Part shown: piece by piece, positions 15,506-23,368 of the stretch | Layout of the letters: each line of letters opens with the position of its first letter | Position numbering within the stretch: position 1 is the stretch's first letter | Origin: JABSOG01 sp041583135 | GTDB lineage: Bacteria; Pseudomonadota; Gammaproteobacteria; Enterobacterales; Alteromonadaceae | Direction of reading: 5' to 3' | Assembly: GCA_041583135.1 (NCBI GenBank) | Contig: JBFHGJ010000036.1 | Coordinates: forward strand, 1 to 50,362 | Length of the DNA: 50,362 nt | Program-made: the position numbers and the translations under genes | The notes under the pieces: generated by a model | The model's input: the letters and a program-made list of their open reading frames with translations, nothing else | The model's database searches: none | What the model was told of the DNA's origin: nothing

Positions 15506-16939
15506 ACGGCTGGTTTCTTCCAGCCTAAGCTGCCTCAGATAGTGCTGGAAAGTGCGGCTGATACGGGTGGTATTTTTGATCATTTCCAGTTGCGGCCAGC
15601 TGGCGCGTTCAGCGCTGGTGATCAACTTATTGATACTCTCGACCGAGGGGTTGGCCAAAATATGCTGCAAGTTGCCGATATTGCGCGGCGGTAAAATATT
15701 GATATCGCCGACATATTGCTGTTCGATAATCGAGCGAACCTTATGTACCCCGAGCTTACCGGTTTGGGTCGGGATCAGATCCTCAATCAAATCACAGGCA
15801 AAAATGCTGTTTTCTTTTACCAGTTTGGCGACATGACGTGAGGTCTTCGACCAGAGACTCGATTTTTTCTCGCGGTTGCGTGATAAAAACGGCACTGCCA
15901 GCGGATTGGTTTGACTGACAATGGAATGATTGACGCCATAAAGCCTTGAGAGCTTGTTGAAGGGCATATCCGCCATGATTGAACCGTCGGCAAACTTGCG
16001 GTTTGGCACGTAGGGCACAACGTCTCCTGCGGCGTTTTTCGCTTTGAGTTGAATCGGTTCAAACAGGTAGGGGATCGCACAAGAGGCGCGTACAGCCTGA
16101 GTAATGATAGCGTTGGGCGAGGTGCGGTTGTTGAGCATTCTTGAGTCTTGGTGTAGGTCGGCCGGAGAGACGGTGATATTGATCTCGCGGCCGGTCTTGA
16201 TCCAAGCCTGTTCAAAAGTGGTTAAATCAAACAGTTTGATCAGTGAGTTTTCAATATTGGTGCTATCGAGCATGGAGCCGTTGCCGAAGCCCTTGAATTT
16301 CCCCCAATCTTTAAAGTAATGGTGTATCGTTTCGGCATCGAGTAGGGCCATTAGCTCCTCGTCGGTGCGGGTGCCTATCATGGCGGTAATGATTGAGCCA
16401 GCACTGGCGCCTGAGATCACGTTAGGTAATAGTCCTTCGCCAAGCAGGGCTTTGACGACGCCACAGTGAAAAAAGCCCAATCCGGCGCCACCGCTTAGCA
16501 TCAGGCAGCTTTGGCCATAGGCTTGGCTGGTGGCTTCGAAAAATGAGAGCTTTTCAAAAAAACTGATCTCGGTTAACGGCGCGTTGTAGATATCGGCCAG
16601 CGACAGACACACTTCTTCTAAAAATTCTTCGATAAGATATTTGGTGCCCTGTTTGGTGTAATGGTAAAGCTCTGGGTTGGCGATATTGCCGAGATTGCCG
16701 TGGATCCCTTCATGCAAAATCGACATAAGGTCTCTTGGGGCGTGGCGGACGCGAGCGTCTTTGATGCGAATGAGGCGTTTTGTGATCAACGCAGAATCGT
16801 AATAATCGGACTCGTTTTTACGTTTCCACTTATCTAAACCCGCAGCGTTGTCATAGGCCAGACAGGCGGCCTTATAGTCGCTGTAGGTTTGCGCCTGACT
16901 GATGCGCTTTTGCAGTGAGTCGAGTTTGCTGCCAAACAT
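15494..16939 (-). CDS. Patatin-like phospholipase with DUF3336-type N-terminus
   Basis: A protein of about 481 residues from ATG 16939; a TTG at 16963 extends it without support. The N-terminal about 130 residues are helical and resemble the DUF3336 region found before patatin domains (DYYDSALITKRLIRIKDAR, LMSILHEGIHGNLGNI). The patatin domain shows the oxyanion loop GGAGLGFFHCGVV, the nucleophile elbow GASAGS and the catalytic aspartate motif KFADGSIMAD, so the Ser-Asp dyad is intact. No signal peptide is seen; the enzyme is probably cytoplasmic or membrane-associated and hydrolyses acylglycerols or phospholipids. It converges on hvfC with a 12-base overlap. The family is certain; the substrate is not. 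Confidence 0.88.
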   Translation of the reverse strand: MFGSKLDSLQKRISQAQTYSDYKAACLAYDNAAGLDKWKRKNESDYYDSALITKRLIRIKDARVRHAPRDLMSILHEGIHGNLGNIANPELYHYTKQGTKYLIEEFLEEVCLSLADIYNAPLTEISFFEKLSFFEATSQAYGQSCLMLSGGAGLGFFHCGVVKALLGEGLLPNVISGASAGSIITAMIGTRTDEELMALLDAETIHHYFKDWGKFKGFGNGSMLDSTNIENSLIKLFDLTTFEQAWIKTGREINITVSPADLHQDSRMLNNRTSPNAIITQAVRASCAIPYLFEPIQLKAKNAAGDVVPYVPNRKFADGSIMADMPFNKLSRLYGVNHSIVSQTNPLAVPFLSRNREKKSSLWSKTSRHVAKLVKENSIFACDLIEDLIPTQTGKLGVHKVRSIIEQQYVGDINILPPRNIGNLQHILANPSVESINKLITSAERASWPQLEMIKNTTRISRTFQHYLRQLRLEETSRLRA

Positions 16940-17165
16940 AGATAATGCGGTTCTCCAAAGCAAGATTCACTGTTAGAAGACACCAAAACATTAGAAAATA
17001 CAATCAAAAAACCGTTTCATCACAAAAATCTCACCTCAATTGTCTTCCAAGTTGTGCCAACGGCCGCTAAAACATGCTAAGGTAACTGCCTGATAACAAT
17101 AGATTGGCAGGTTTTAGTTCAACGCCGTTGCCGATGAAATCCAGCATTATGAAGTGAGAGAATTT

Positions 17166-18044
17166 GTGCAAAGACAATCACTTAGAAAATCCCTGTATCA
17201 TTGTATGGTGTGTGCCTGTGTAGCGGCTCACACCGTGTTTGTGCCGGCCGCTTTGGCCGATGCCGACAATATTGCCAAGCTGACAGCCATAGCCGACAAT
17301 CCGGCGCGCTCGGCAGAACATCGTCACCGTAATGCTTATCGTCACCCGGCCCAGACATTGGATTTCTTCGGCATTCGTGAAGACATGAATGTGGTCGAGA
17401 TTTGGCCGATTAAAGGTTGGTATACCGAAATTTTAGGCCCTTACCTGAAAGAGTCAGGGCAACTGACCATTGCCAATTACACCTCCGTGAGTGACTTGCA
17501 AGACAAAAAGGCCAGCTATTACGCCAAGCTTGGCGCCAAACTCAGCAGTCGCATCAACTTGGAAAAAGACTATTTCGGTAGTGTGCTTGAGGTACCTTTC
17601 GATCCGGCCAGCGACAGTTCATTGGGTGCCGATGGCTCTCAAGATATGGTTTTGACATTTCGCAATATTCACAATTGGGATAGCCAAGGCGTGTTTAAGA
17701 AAGTTGTTGACGCCGCCTACGCCGTATTAAAGCCCGGCGGCGTTTTGGGCGTGGTAGAACATAAGGCTGACCAGTTAAGCGATATATCTGCCAGCGCTGC
17801 CGACGGATACACCGATGAGCGTTATGTGATTGAGGCGATTGAATCGGCTGGTTTTAAACTGGTTGCTCGCTCCGGTATCAACGCCAATCCCAAAGACACC
17901 AAAAATCATCCTAAAGGGGTGTTTGCCCTACCACCGACTTTGGCCATGGGGAATGTCGATAAGGACAAATACCTAGCCATTGGCGAAAGTGACCGTATGA
18001 CATTGAAGTTTGTCAAACCGAAAAGTTCAACGCCTCAGCAGTAA
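17166..18044 (+). CDS. Exported methyltransferase-like protein
   Basis: A protein of about 292 residues belonging to the group annotated as predicted methyltransferases with a signal peptide. The signal (..MVCACVAAHTVFVPAALA-DADN) is evident. The Rossmann core shows MNVVEIWPIKGWYTEILGPYL, where most relatives have a glycine-rich PGGG before WYTEIL; here it is PIKG. Later motifs are QDMVLTFRNIHNW and YAVLKPGGVLGVVEH. Start choice is uncertain: GTG 17166 has GTGAGAG upstream, and GTG 17154 is four codons earlier. It is followed 7 bases later by an alpha/beta hydrolase. Whether SAM is available in the periplasm, and whether the protein is catalytic at all, is open. Confidence 0.75.
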   Translation: MQRQSLRKSLYHCMVCACVAAHTVFVPAALADADNIAKLTAIADNPARSAEHRHRNAYRHPAQTLDFFGIREDMNVVEIWPIKGWYTEILGPYLKESGQLTIANYTSVSDLQDKKASYYAKLGAKLSSRINLEKDYFGSVLEVPFDPASDSSLGADGSQDMVLTFRNIHNWDSQGVFKKVVDAAYAVLKPGGVLGVVEHKADQLSDISASAADGYTDERYVIEAIESAGFKLVARSGINANPKDTKNHPKGVFALPPTLAMGNVDKDKYLAIGESDRMTLKFVKPKSSTPQQ

Positions 18045-18051
18045 GTTCGTC

Positions 18052-18888
18052 ATGAAAGAGATCACTTTTGATTTGGGCCATATTCGTGTGGCCGGTTTAA
18101 CTAATGAGAATATTGGTAAGCCATTGATTTTGGCGCTACATGGCTGGCTTGATAATGCCGGTAGCTTCAATCCGATGATGCCTTATTTGGATAATTTTCA
18201 CGTCATCGCCTTGGATCTGCCCGGTCATGGCCATTCAGCCGACAGAAGTGTCGATGCCAACTACCATTTTGTCGAGTGGATTTATGATATTTGCCGTTTG
18301 ATCAACATTAACGGTTGGCAGCGGCTAAGCATTGTCGGTCATTCAATGGGGGGAATGATAGGGCAGGCAGTTGCTGCGGTGATGCCTGAGCATATCTCTA
18401 GATTGGTGCTGATTGATGCCGCCGGTTTCATTACCACAGTGCCTGAGCAAACCTGCGAACAGCTCAAACAGGCGGTACTGAGCCGTGAGAAAAACCTCAA
18501 TCGTAGCAAAGCGGCTCACCCGAGCCGTGAGCAGGCGTTGGCCGCCAGAGTGACCGCAGGCGATATTGGGTTGAAAGAGGCTGAGTGTTTGGCGGTACGA
18601 GGTTTATTGGCGCAAGGTAACGGTTTTACTTGGCGCTCCGATAGTCGTTTAAGAACCCACTCGGCCATGCGTTTTAGCTTTGAGCAGGCGGTGAGCTTCA
18701 TCAAAGCCATCGAATGTCCGGTGTTGCTGATCCGCGGTAAGGACGGGGGGCCGATGGTCACACGTCAATTGGCAACGTACCAGTCGTGGTTTCAAGAATT
18801 AAGGGTGATTGATATCAGTGGTGGTCATCACTGTCATATGCAGCATCCCTTAGATGCTGCACGACTGGTTGATGAATTTTTGTTGTAG
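18052..18888 (+). CDS. Alpha/beta hydrolase
   Basis: A 278-residue alpha/beta-fold hydrolase. It shows the oxyanion HGWLDNAGSF, the nucleophile elbow GHSMGGMIGQ (Ser about residue 99), a cap region with basic residues, a late acid region (LLIRGKDGGPM) and the catalytic histidine in GGHHCHMQHP near the C-terminus. ATG at 18052 aligns with the usual beginning of the fold; an earlier frame overlaps the previous gene. No signal peptide, so cytoplasmic. It resembles small esterases of the YbfF/MhpC kind, but the substrate cannot be read. Its stop lies 4 bases from the end of the convergent LprI-like gene. Confidence 0.85.
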   Translation: MKEITFDLGHIRVAGLTNENIGKPLILALHGWLDNAGSFNPMMPYLDNFHVIALDLPGHGHSADRSVDANYHFVEWIYDICRLININGWQRLSIVGHSMGGMIGQAVAAVMPEHISRLVLIDAAGFITTVPEQTCEQLKQAVLSREKNLNRSKAAHPSREQALAARVTAGDIGLKEAECLAVRGLLAQGNGFTWRSDSRLRTHSAMRFSFEQAVSFIKAIECPVLLIRGKDGGPMVTRQLATYQSWFQELRVIDISGGHHCHMQHPLDAARLVDEFLL

Positions 18889-18892
18889 TAGA

Positions 18893-19288
18893 CTATTTCG
18901 ACAGTTTTTTCAGTTGCACCACTCTTTGGTGAAAAATACCGACTGAGCACTCTTTGTACTTTCTCGCCGCTGCAAAGGTATCGGGTAGCAGTGTGACATA
19001 TTGCCAGCGACAATGTTGGTCGGCGAAGGTGGCAAAGCTTTTGACCGATTTTTTGAATGTGGCGATAGCATCTTTGCGGCCTGTGACTTTCTCCAACTCT
19101 TCAAGCTCATAGAGTTTATTGTTTTCCCACAATTTCATTTGGTTTTCTAAGGTGCCTATTTGACGGTCGAGACAGCGCATATATTCTACTTGCGAACTGC
19201 GGGAACCATCACATGCTTCAAGACCCTCGGCCTTGGCATCAAAAGTGAAAAGAAGTGGGATTAAAGCGAGACAATAGGCAAGTTTCAT
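18893..19288 (-). CDS. LprI-like (DUF1311) periplasmic protein
   Basis: A 131-residue protein starting at ATG 19288 with signal peptide MKLAYCLALIPLLFTFDAKA-EGLEAC. The mature part has a cysteine pattern (CDGSRSSQVEYMRCLDRQI, later HCRWQY and YKECS) and a charged helix, like lysozyme-inhibitor LprI/DUF1311 proteins. A longer frame to 19330 overlaps phoQ but would spoil the signal peptide. It lies just downstream of phoQ on the same strand, so it could be the last gene of the PepSY-phoP-phoQ transcript. An envelope-protective role is inferred from family and context. Confidence 0.65.
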   Translation of the reverse strand: MKLAYCLALIPLLFTFDAKAEGLEACDGSRSSQVEYMRCLDRQIGTLENQMKLWENNKLYELEELEKVTGRKDAIATFKKSVKSFATFADQHCRWQYVTLLPDTFAAARKYKECSVGIFHQRVVQLKKLSK

Positions 19289-19322
19289 GTTGATTGGGTT
19301 TTGTCCAAAAGAGTAAAGCAAA

Positions 19323-20633
19323 TTAGCCAAAGTGTACTACAAATTTGGCACCGCCCAAAGCCGAATCCTCGATTTGCAGGTGTCCTTGATAAGAAACGAC
19401 GAGATCATGCACGATTGCCATGCCGACACCATGGCCCTCGGTGTAGGTATCGAGGCGTTTGCCTCTGATCAACAGCTGCTCTTTTTGCTTAGGGTCGATG
19501 CCAGGACCGTCATCTTCGACGGTGATATGCAACTGTTGGCTTTGTTGTACAGCCTTGATACTGACTTGGCCTTGACAGGCTTTACAGGCGTTGTCGAGCA
19601 AGTTGCCGACTATTTCCATCAGGTCGGCTTCATCGCCATAGAAGTGGACGTCCGGTTCGGTGTTGACGCTAAAGACGATGTTTTTATCGGCGTATATTTT
19701 GGTCATAACGCCATGGAGTTTTTGTACGATAGGTTCGACTTCGGTTTTTTTCTTCCACACATCTTCACCGCCGCTGGCAGCGCGGCGTAATTGGTGTTCG
19801 ATAATATTGGTGATGCGGTCCAGTTGCTCGGCCACTTGTGGGTCCTGACTGACCTTTGATGAGCGCATCACCGCGACTGGTGTTTTGAGTGCGTGAGTGA
19901 GGTCGCTCAACGAGCTACGATAACGGTTTTTTTGCCGCTCTTGAGAGTTTAGCAATAGGTTGAGGTCGGCTTTGACCCGGGCCAGCTCTTTGGGAAAGTG
20001 GCCTTCAATTTCTTGCTTCTCACCTTGTTCAACGGCTTTTATTTGCGCATCAAGGCGTTCTATCGGCCACAGGGTGGATAACAAGGCGACAGCTGAGGCC
20101 AGCACTAATACTAGGGCAATTACGAGAAACCAGCGCAAAATGATGCTGCCAAATTCAGCGACTTGAGACTCGAGTACCGACTGCTGCTGCATCACATGCA
20201 GCATTAAGTTTTGCGTACCAAAGCTGTTTTCAAAAAATAAGCCGTAACTGTAGCGCCAAAAGCCGTTTTCTAGAACGAATAGCTTTTCACCTGAACTTTT
20301 CGGTCTTTGGCTGATGGTAAGGGTATGGGCGAGGGCTGAGTCAGACTGCCAGATGATCTTACCGTCTTGTTCGAGTATGGCCAAAGTGCCGGAATCAACT
20401 TGGTTGAGTATCGGCGGTAAGAAGCCGCCGACGATGCCGACCTGCTCTGAGTCTAGGTCGATTTCACCGATGAGGGTATAAAGGTAGGCTTCAAGTTGTT
20501 GCTCTAGGGCTTTTATCTGTGCGCGCTCAAATGCTTGTTCAATCGACAGCAGGATAGTCGGCAACACCAGAAGGATGATGCCGACGAAGATAAGAATTTG
20601 TCTGGCCTTTAATGAAAGTGACAACTTACTCAC
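19323..20633 (-). CDS. phoQ: PhoQ-type sensor histidine kinase
   Basis: A 436-residue membrane kinase. Its parts are: TM1 about 12-34, a periplasmic sensor domain about 40-160, TM2 about 165-190, and a HAMP-like linker. The dimerisation domain has the phospho-accepting H247 in DLTHALKTPVAVMRSS, and the ATPase domain has N348 (GNLLDNAC), DDGPGID and GHGVGM. The H-box sequence and C-terminal layout match PhoQ. I do not see the dense acidic patch by which enteric PhoQ senses magnesium, so the signal may differ. It follows phoP by 25 bases. It phosphorylates the response regulator encoded upstream. Confidence 0.85.
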   Translation of the reverse strand: MSKLSLSLKARQILIFVGIILLVLPTILLSIEQAFERAQIKALEQQLEAYLYTLIGEIDLDSEQVGIVGGFLPPILNQVDSGTLAILEQDGKIIWQSDSALAHTLTISQRPKSSGEKLFVLENGFWRYSYGLFFENSFGTQNLMLHVMQQQSVLESQVAEFGSIILRWFLVIALVLVLASAVALLSTLWPIERLDAQIKAVEQGEKQEIEGHFPKELARVKADLNLLLNSQERQKNRYRSSLSDLTHALKTPVAVMRSSKVSQDPQVAEQLDRITNIIEHQLRRAASGGEDVWKKKTEVEPIVQKLHGVMTKIYADKNIVFSVNTEPDVHFYGDEADLMEIVGNLLDNACKACQGQVSIKAVQQSQQLHITVEDDGPGIDPKQKEQLLIRGKRLDTYTEGHGVGMAIVHDLVVSYQGHLQIEDSALGGAKFVVHFG

Positions 20634-20658
20634 ATGGTATCCTTACGCGCCTTTTGAG

Positions 20659-21336
20659 TTAAGCAATGGTGAGATTGAAGCGATATCCTCTACCGCGCAG
20701 GGTTTCAATTGGGGTTAATGTCCCTGTCGGGTCGAGCTTTTTGCGCAGCCTGAGTACAAACACTTCAATGACATTGGAGTCTAGGTCAAAATCTTGGTCG
20801 TAGATGTGCTCGGTCAACTCGGTTTTGGAGATCACTTTTTGCGGATTGAGCATGAGATATTCCAGCACCTTGTATTCATAGGCTGTCAAAGAGATGTCCT
20901 TGCCATCGACCGAAACCTGTTGAGTACGGGTATTAAGCAGTAGCGGTCCTGCACTTAACTGTGGGTCGGACTTACCCACCGCGCGGCGAATAAGGGCATT
21001 GACTCTGGCCAGCAATTCTTCATTGTGAAAAGGTTTGGTGAGGTAATCATCGGCGCCGGCATCGAGCCCTTGCACTTTTTCCTGCCAGCGGTCGCGGGCG
21101 GTCAAAATCAAAATTGGCGTGGTGTTGCCTTGCGCACGTGCCTCGGTAATTAGGCTCAGCCCATCTTTAATAGGCAAGCCGATATCGATGATGGCCAAAT
21201 CGTACGGGTTTTCCATCAGTTGAAACAGGCCGTCTTCTCCGTCATAACTGACATCGACACTAAAGTGGTTATCAACCAACACCTGCTTAAGATTATCGGC
21301 CAACGCCTGATCGTCTTCGGTCAATAAAATACGCAT
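20659..21336 (-). CDS. phoP: PhoP-type response regulator
   Basis: A 225-residue OmpR/PhoP-family regulator. The receiver domain has the acidic pair at E7-D8-D9, the phosphorylation site D51 (AIIDIGLP), T79 and K101 (DDYLTKPF). The C-terminal winged helix (about 130-222) includes LTAYEYKVLEYLML and the wing RGRGYRF. The run TARDRWQEKVQGLDAGADDY closely follows PhoP. The ATG directly abuts the stop of the PepSY gene, so the genes are coupled. Target genes are not visible here. Confidence 0.9.
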   Translation of the reverse strand: MRILLTEDDQALADNLKQVLVDNHFSVDVSYDGEDGLFQLMENPYDLAIIDIGLPIKDGLSLITEARAQGNTTPILILTARDRWQEKVQGLDAGADDYLTKPFHNEELLARVNALIRRAVGKSDPQLSAGPLLLNTRTQQVSVDGKDISLTAYEYKVLEYLMLNPQKVISKTELTEHIYDQDFDLDSNVIEVFVLRLRKKLDPTGTLTPIETLRGRGYRFNLTIA

Positions 21337-21603
21337 CTATCTTCCTCGGTTCCTTGATTTACGGACAACTCCGGTGTTCTTGTCTACCTCGACGAGAACC
21401 ACCCGGCCATCTTTTTGTACTATGCGGATCTGGTAATGCTTTTTGCCATCTGAGATCTTCACCACTTTGCCCGGGTATTTGGCGACCGCGACTTTAAGCG
21501 CTTTTGCACGGCTGATACCGCCTTTTCCGGCGCCATAGCTCGGTGTCATTTGAAACAGCGCCAAAAGCGTAAGAAACAGGGCTGTTTGTTTGAAAAATCT
21601 CAT
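21337..21603 (-). CDS. PepSY-domain small periplasmic protein
   Basis: An 88-residue protein with a signal peptide (MRFFKQTALFLTLLALFQMT.., cleavage near SYG). A short PepSY domain follows: AKALKVAVAKYPGKVVKI, HYQIRIVQKDGRVVLVEVD and NTGVVRKSR. PepSY proteins of this size are often the first gene of phoPQ-like operons in marine gammaproteobacteria and may modulate the sensor kinase. The stop is immediately followed by the phoP ATG. Role inferred from context. Confidence 0.8.
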   Translation of the reverse strand: MRFFKQTALFLTLLALFQMTPSYGAGKGGISRAKALKVAVAKYPGKVVKISDGKKHYQIRIVQKDGRVVLVEVDKNTGVVRKSRNRGR

Positions 21604-21692
21604 AAATGAACTCCGCGACTACTTAGGTTTGACAGCCTTTGAGGCTGTCTGATGGTAAAGATAGTTGACCTTGGCTTAACTCAAACTGAATA

Positions 21693-21992
21693 TCAGGGTA
21701 ACACCTTTTTAAAGGGTTTGACTACTGAGCTTTGATAAACCCCGGCGTCGATGTATGGGTCGGCATCGGCCCAAGCCTGTGCATCGCTTAAGGAGTCAAA
21801 TTGAGCGACCACCAAAGAGCCGGTAAAGCCTGCTTCGCCCGGGTCTTCACTGTCAATTGCAGGCAGGGGGCCTGCGATAAGTAATCGTCCTTGTGCCTGC
21901 AACGATTTGAGTCTGGCCAAATGCTGCTCACGCACAGGTAGTCGTAGTGACAGTGAATTTTCAACATCTTGTGAACAGATCATATACCACAT
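21693..21992 (-). CDS. YciI family protein
   Basis: A 99-residue alpha/beta barrel-like protein of the YciI family: MWYMICSQDVENSLSLR, RLKSLQAQGRLLIAGPLPA, and the dimer motif DPYIDAGVYQSSVVKPF. The characteristic His-Asp pair can be placed in REQHLARL and DADPYIDAG. Function in the family is poorly known. The start is 24 bases after the DUF1415 gene stop, so the two are probably cotranscribed, as often seen in relatives. Confidence 0.85.
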   Translation of the reverse strand: MWYMICSQDVENSLSLRLPVREQHLARLKSLQAQGRLLIAGPLPAIDSEDPGEAGFTGSLVVAQFDSLSDAQAWADADPYIDAGVYQSSVVKPFKKVLP

Positions 21993-22016
21993 TGTATTTT
22001 TCCTCGTCTGATATGC

Positions 22017-22568
22017 CTAATCTTGGTAGGTTTCGGCCAGCCATTGTGCCATCTTTTTTGCCCCCTTGCGACGGGCAAAGTCGATATTGCGCTGGTAGAT
22101 TTTTTCTGGACTACCAAAACTGCTAAGCGCCTTGGTAATCGACTCTTCTCTGATAAAATGTAACGTTGGGTAGGGGGCGCGATTGGTGAAGTTGGCCGGG
22201 TCATCTTCGTCGGCATCGGCAAACACGTATTGCGGATGAAAGCTGGCCAGTTGATATACGCCTTGATATTTCGGGTCTATCACCGATTGCTGAGTCAAAT
22301 CGACAAGGTCGAGGTAGCAATCAAAATCGGCGAAGCGGCCAGTGACCATGACCAAGGTGGTTGCAACGTCCGGGTGTTGGTCAAGATATTGACACTCGGT
22401 TTCGATGGCGTCGAGTAGTGGGTCGATACGTTGTTCATCTAACACGATATAGCGAATGGTGTCGCTTTGCAGTTCGGCTTTGGCGAACGGGCAAATATTG
22501 TATTTGACGATAAACTGCGCTACCCATTTTTTCATGGCGGCGATGATGCTTTGTTGGCTAACTGACAT
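22017..22568 (-). CDS. DUF1415 family protein
   Basis: A 183-residue protein with the conserved entry motif VKYNICPFAKAEL and later AYPTLHFIREESITKAL. It matches DUF1415, a cytoplasmic family of unknown function widespread in gammaproteobacteria. It precedes the YciI gene on the same strand. Nothing in the sequence reveals a reaction; the conserved CPFA cysteine is the most suggestive residue. Confidence 0.85.
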   Translation of the reverse strand: MSVSQQSIIAAMKKWVAQFIVKYNICPFAKAELQSDTIRYIVLDEQRIDPLLDAIETECQYLDQHPDVATTLVMVTGRFADFDCYLDLVDLTQQSVIDPKYQGVYQLASFHPQYVFADADEDDPANFTNRAPYPTLHFIREESITKALSSFGSPEKIYQRNIDFARRKGAKKMAQWLAETYQD

Positions 22569-22666
22569 ATCAATAAGTTGCTCTTGGTGTTGGGCATGCC
22601 CGGTAGTTATATTACCGGGCTATTGTATATGACAGGTTGGCGGCAGTTAAGCCATCACTAGAGAAA

Positions 22667-23272
22667 TTAGCTTTGAGGGACCATCTCTGTCGATGGCGTA
22701 CGCAGACCAGAGCGCTTAAGGTGGGCCAGTGGCGATTTGCCCATGGTACCGCGAATAATCGGCTCAACCGGTTTTGGCGAGCGGGTTTTACCGAGCTTGT
22801 AAAGGATACAATGACGGACTTCTTCAACAGTGTAACCGGCTTTGATCTTAATGCGAATGTGCGGCACACCGGCGGCCTCTAATGCGCCATTGACAAACCA
22901 ATCGGTTTTGGCGCGATGGCCGTTTTGGCTGTTGTTGTTGACCAAATCAACCACTCCGGCAATGGCCATGGTTTTCTTGTCGCACAGCACAAAGTCAACG
23001 GTTTTGGCGCTGGCTTTGAGCAATGCGGCACGTTTGTTTTTGGCATTGGCTGAAGATTTCGGCTCAATGATGTCAGTGAGCTTGACCCGCGCCACTATCT
23101 TATAATCGTCACCTACGGCCTTTTCGATCATTTGAAAAAATGAACGTTCGGCGGTCGAATACATGGACGATTTCTTGCTAAATGGATAGGGATTACTGTT
23201 GTCGATAAATCGACTGGCTAAAGCCGCTACTATCACAATAAACGCAATCATTAAAACAAGTATGATTTCCAT
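22667..23272 (-). CDS. DUF2726 membrane-anchored protein
   Basis: A protein of about 201 residues from ATG 23272, which has GGAG 6 bases upstream; an in-frame ATG at 23299 is less likely. One N-terminal membrane helix (MEIILVLMIAFIVIVAALAS) is followed by a DUF2726 domain: STAERSFFQMIEKAVGDDY, AKTVDFVLCDKKTMAIAGVV and AAGVPHIRIKIKAGYTVEEV. This domain resembles nuclease/topoisomerase-associated folds in which Asp, Glu and Lys could be active, but activity is unproven in such anchored forms. The C-terminus is basic. Confidence 0.8.
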   Translation of the reverse strand: MEIILVLMIAFIVIVAALASRFIDNSNPYPFSKKSSMYSTAERSFFQMIEKAVGDDYKIVARVKLTDIIEPKSSANAKNKRAALLKASAKTVDFVLCDKKTMAIAGVVDLVNNNSQNGHRAKTDWFVNGALEAAGVPHIRIKIKAGYTVEEVRHCILYKLGKTRSPKPVEPIIRGTMGKSPLAHLKRSGLRTPSTEMVPQS

Positions 23273-23368
23273 TGGCATCTCCAAACAAAAAATTGACATA
23301 TATCAGTCAACAAGGACTTCAATGGAGAATAAAGCACTAAGCGTGCCAAGATATCAATCCTGCGTTGA

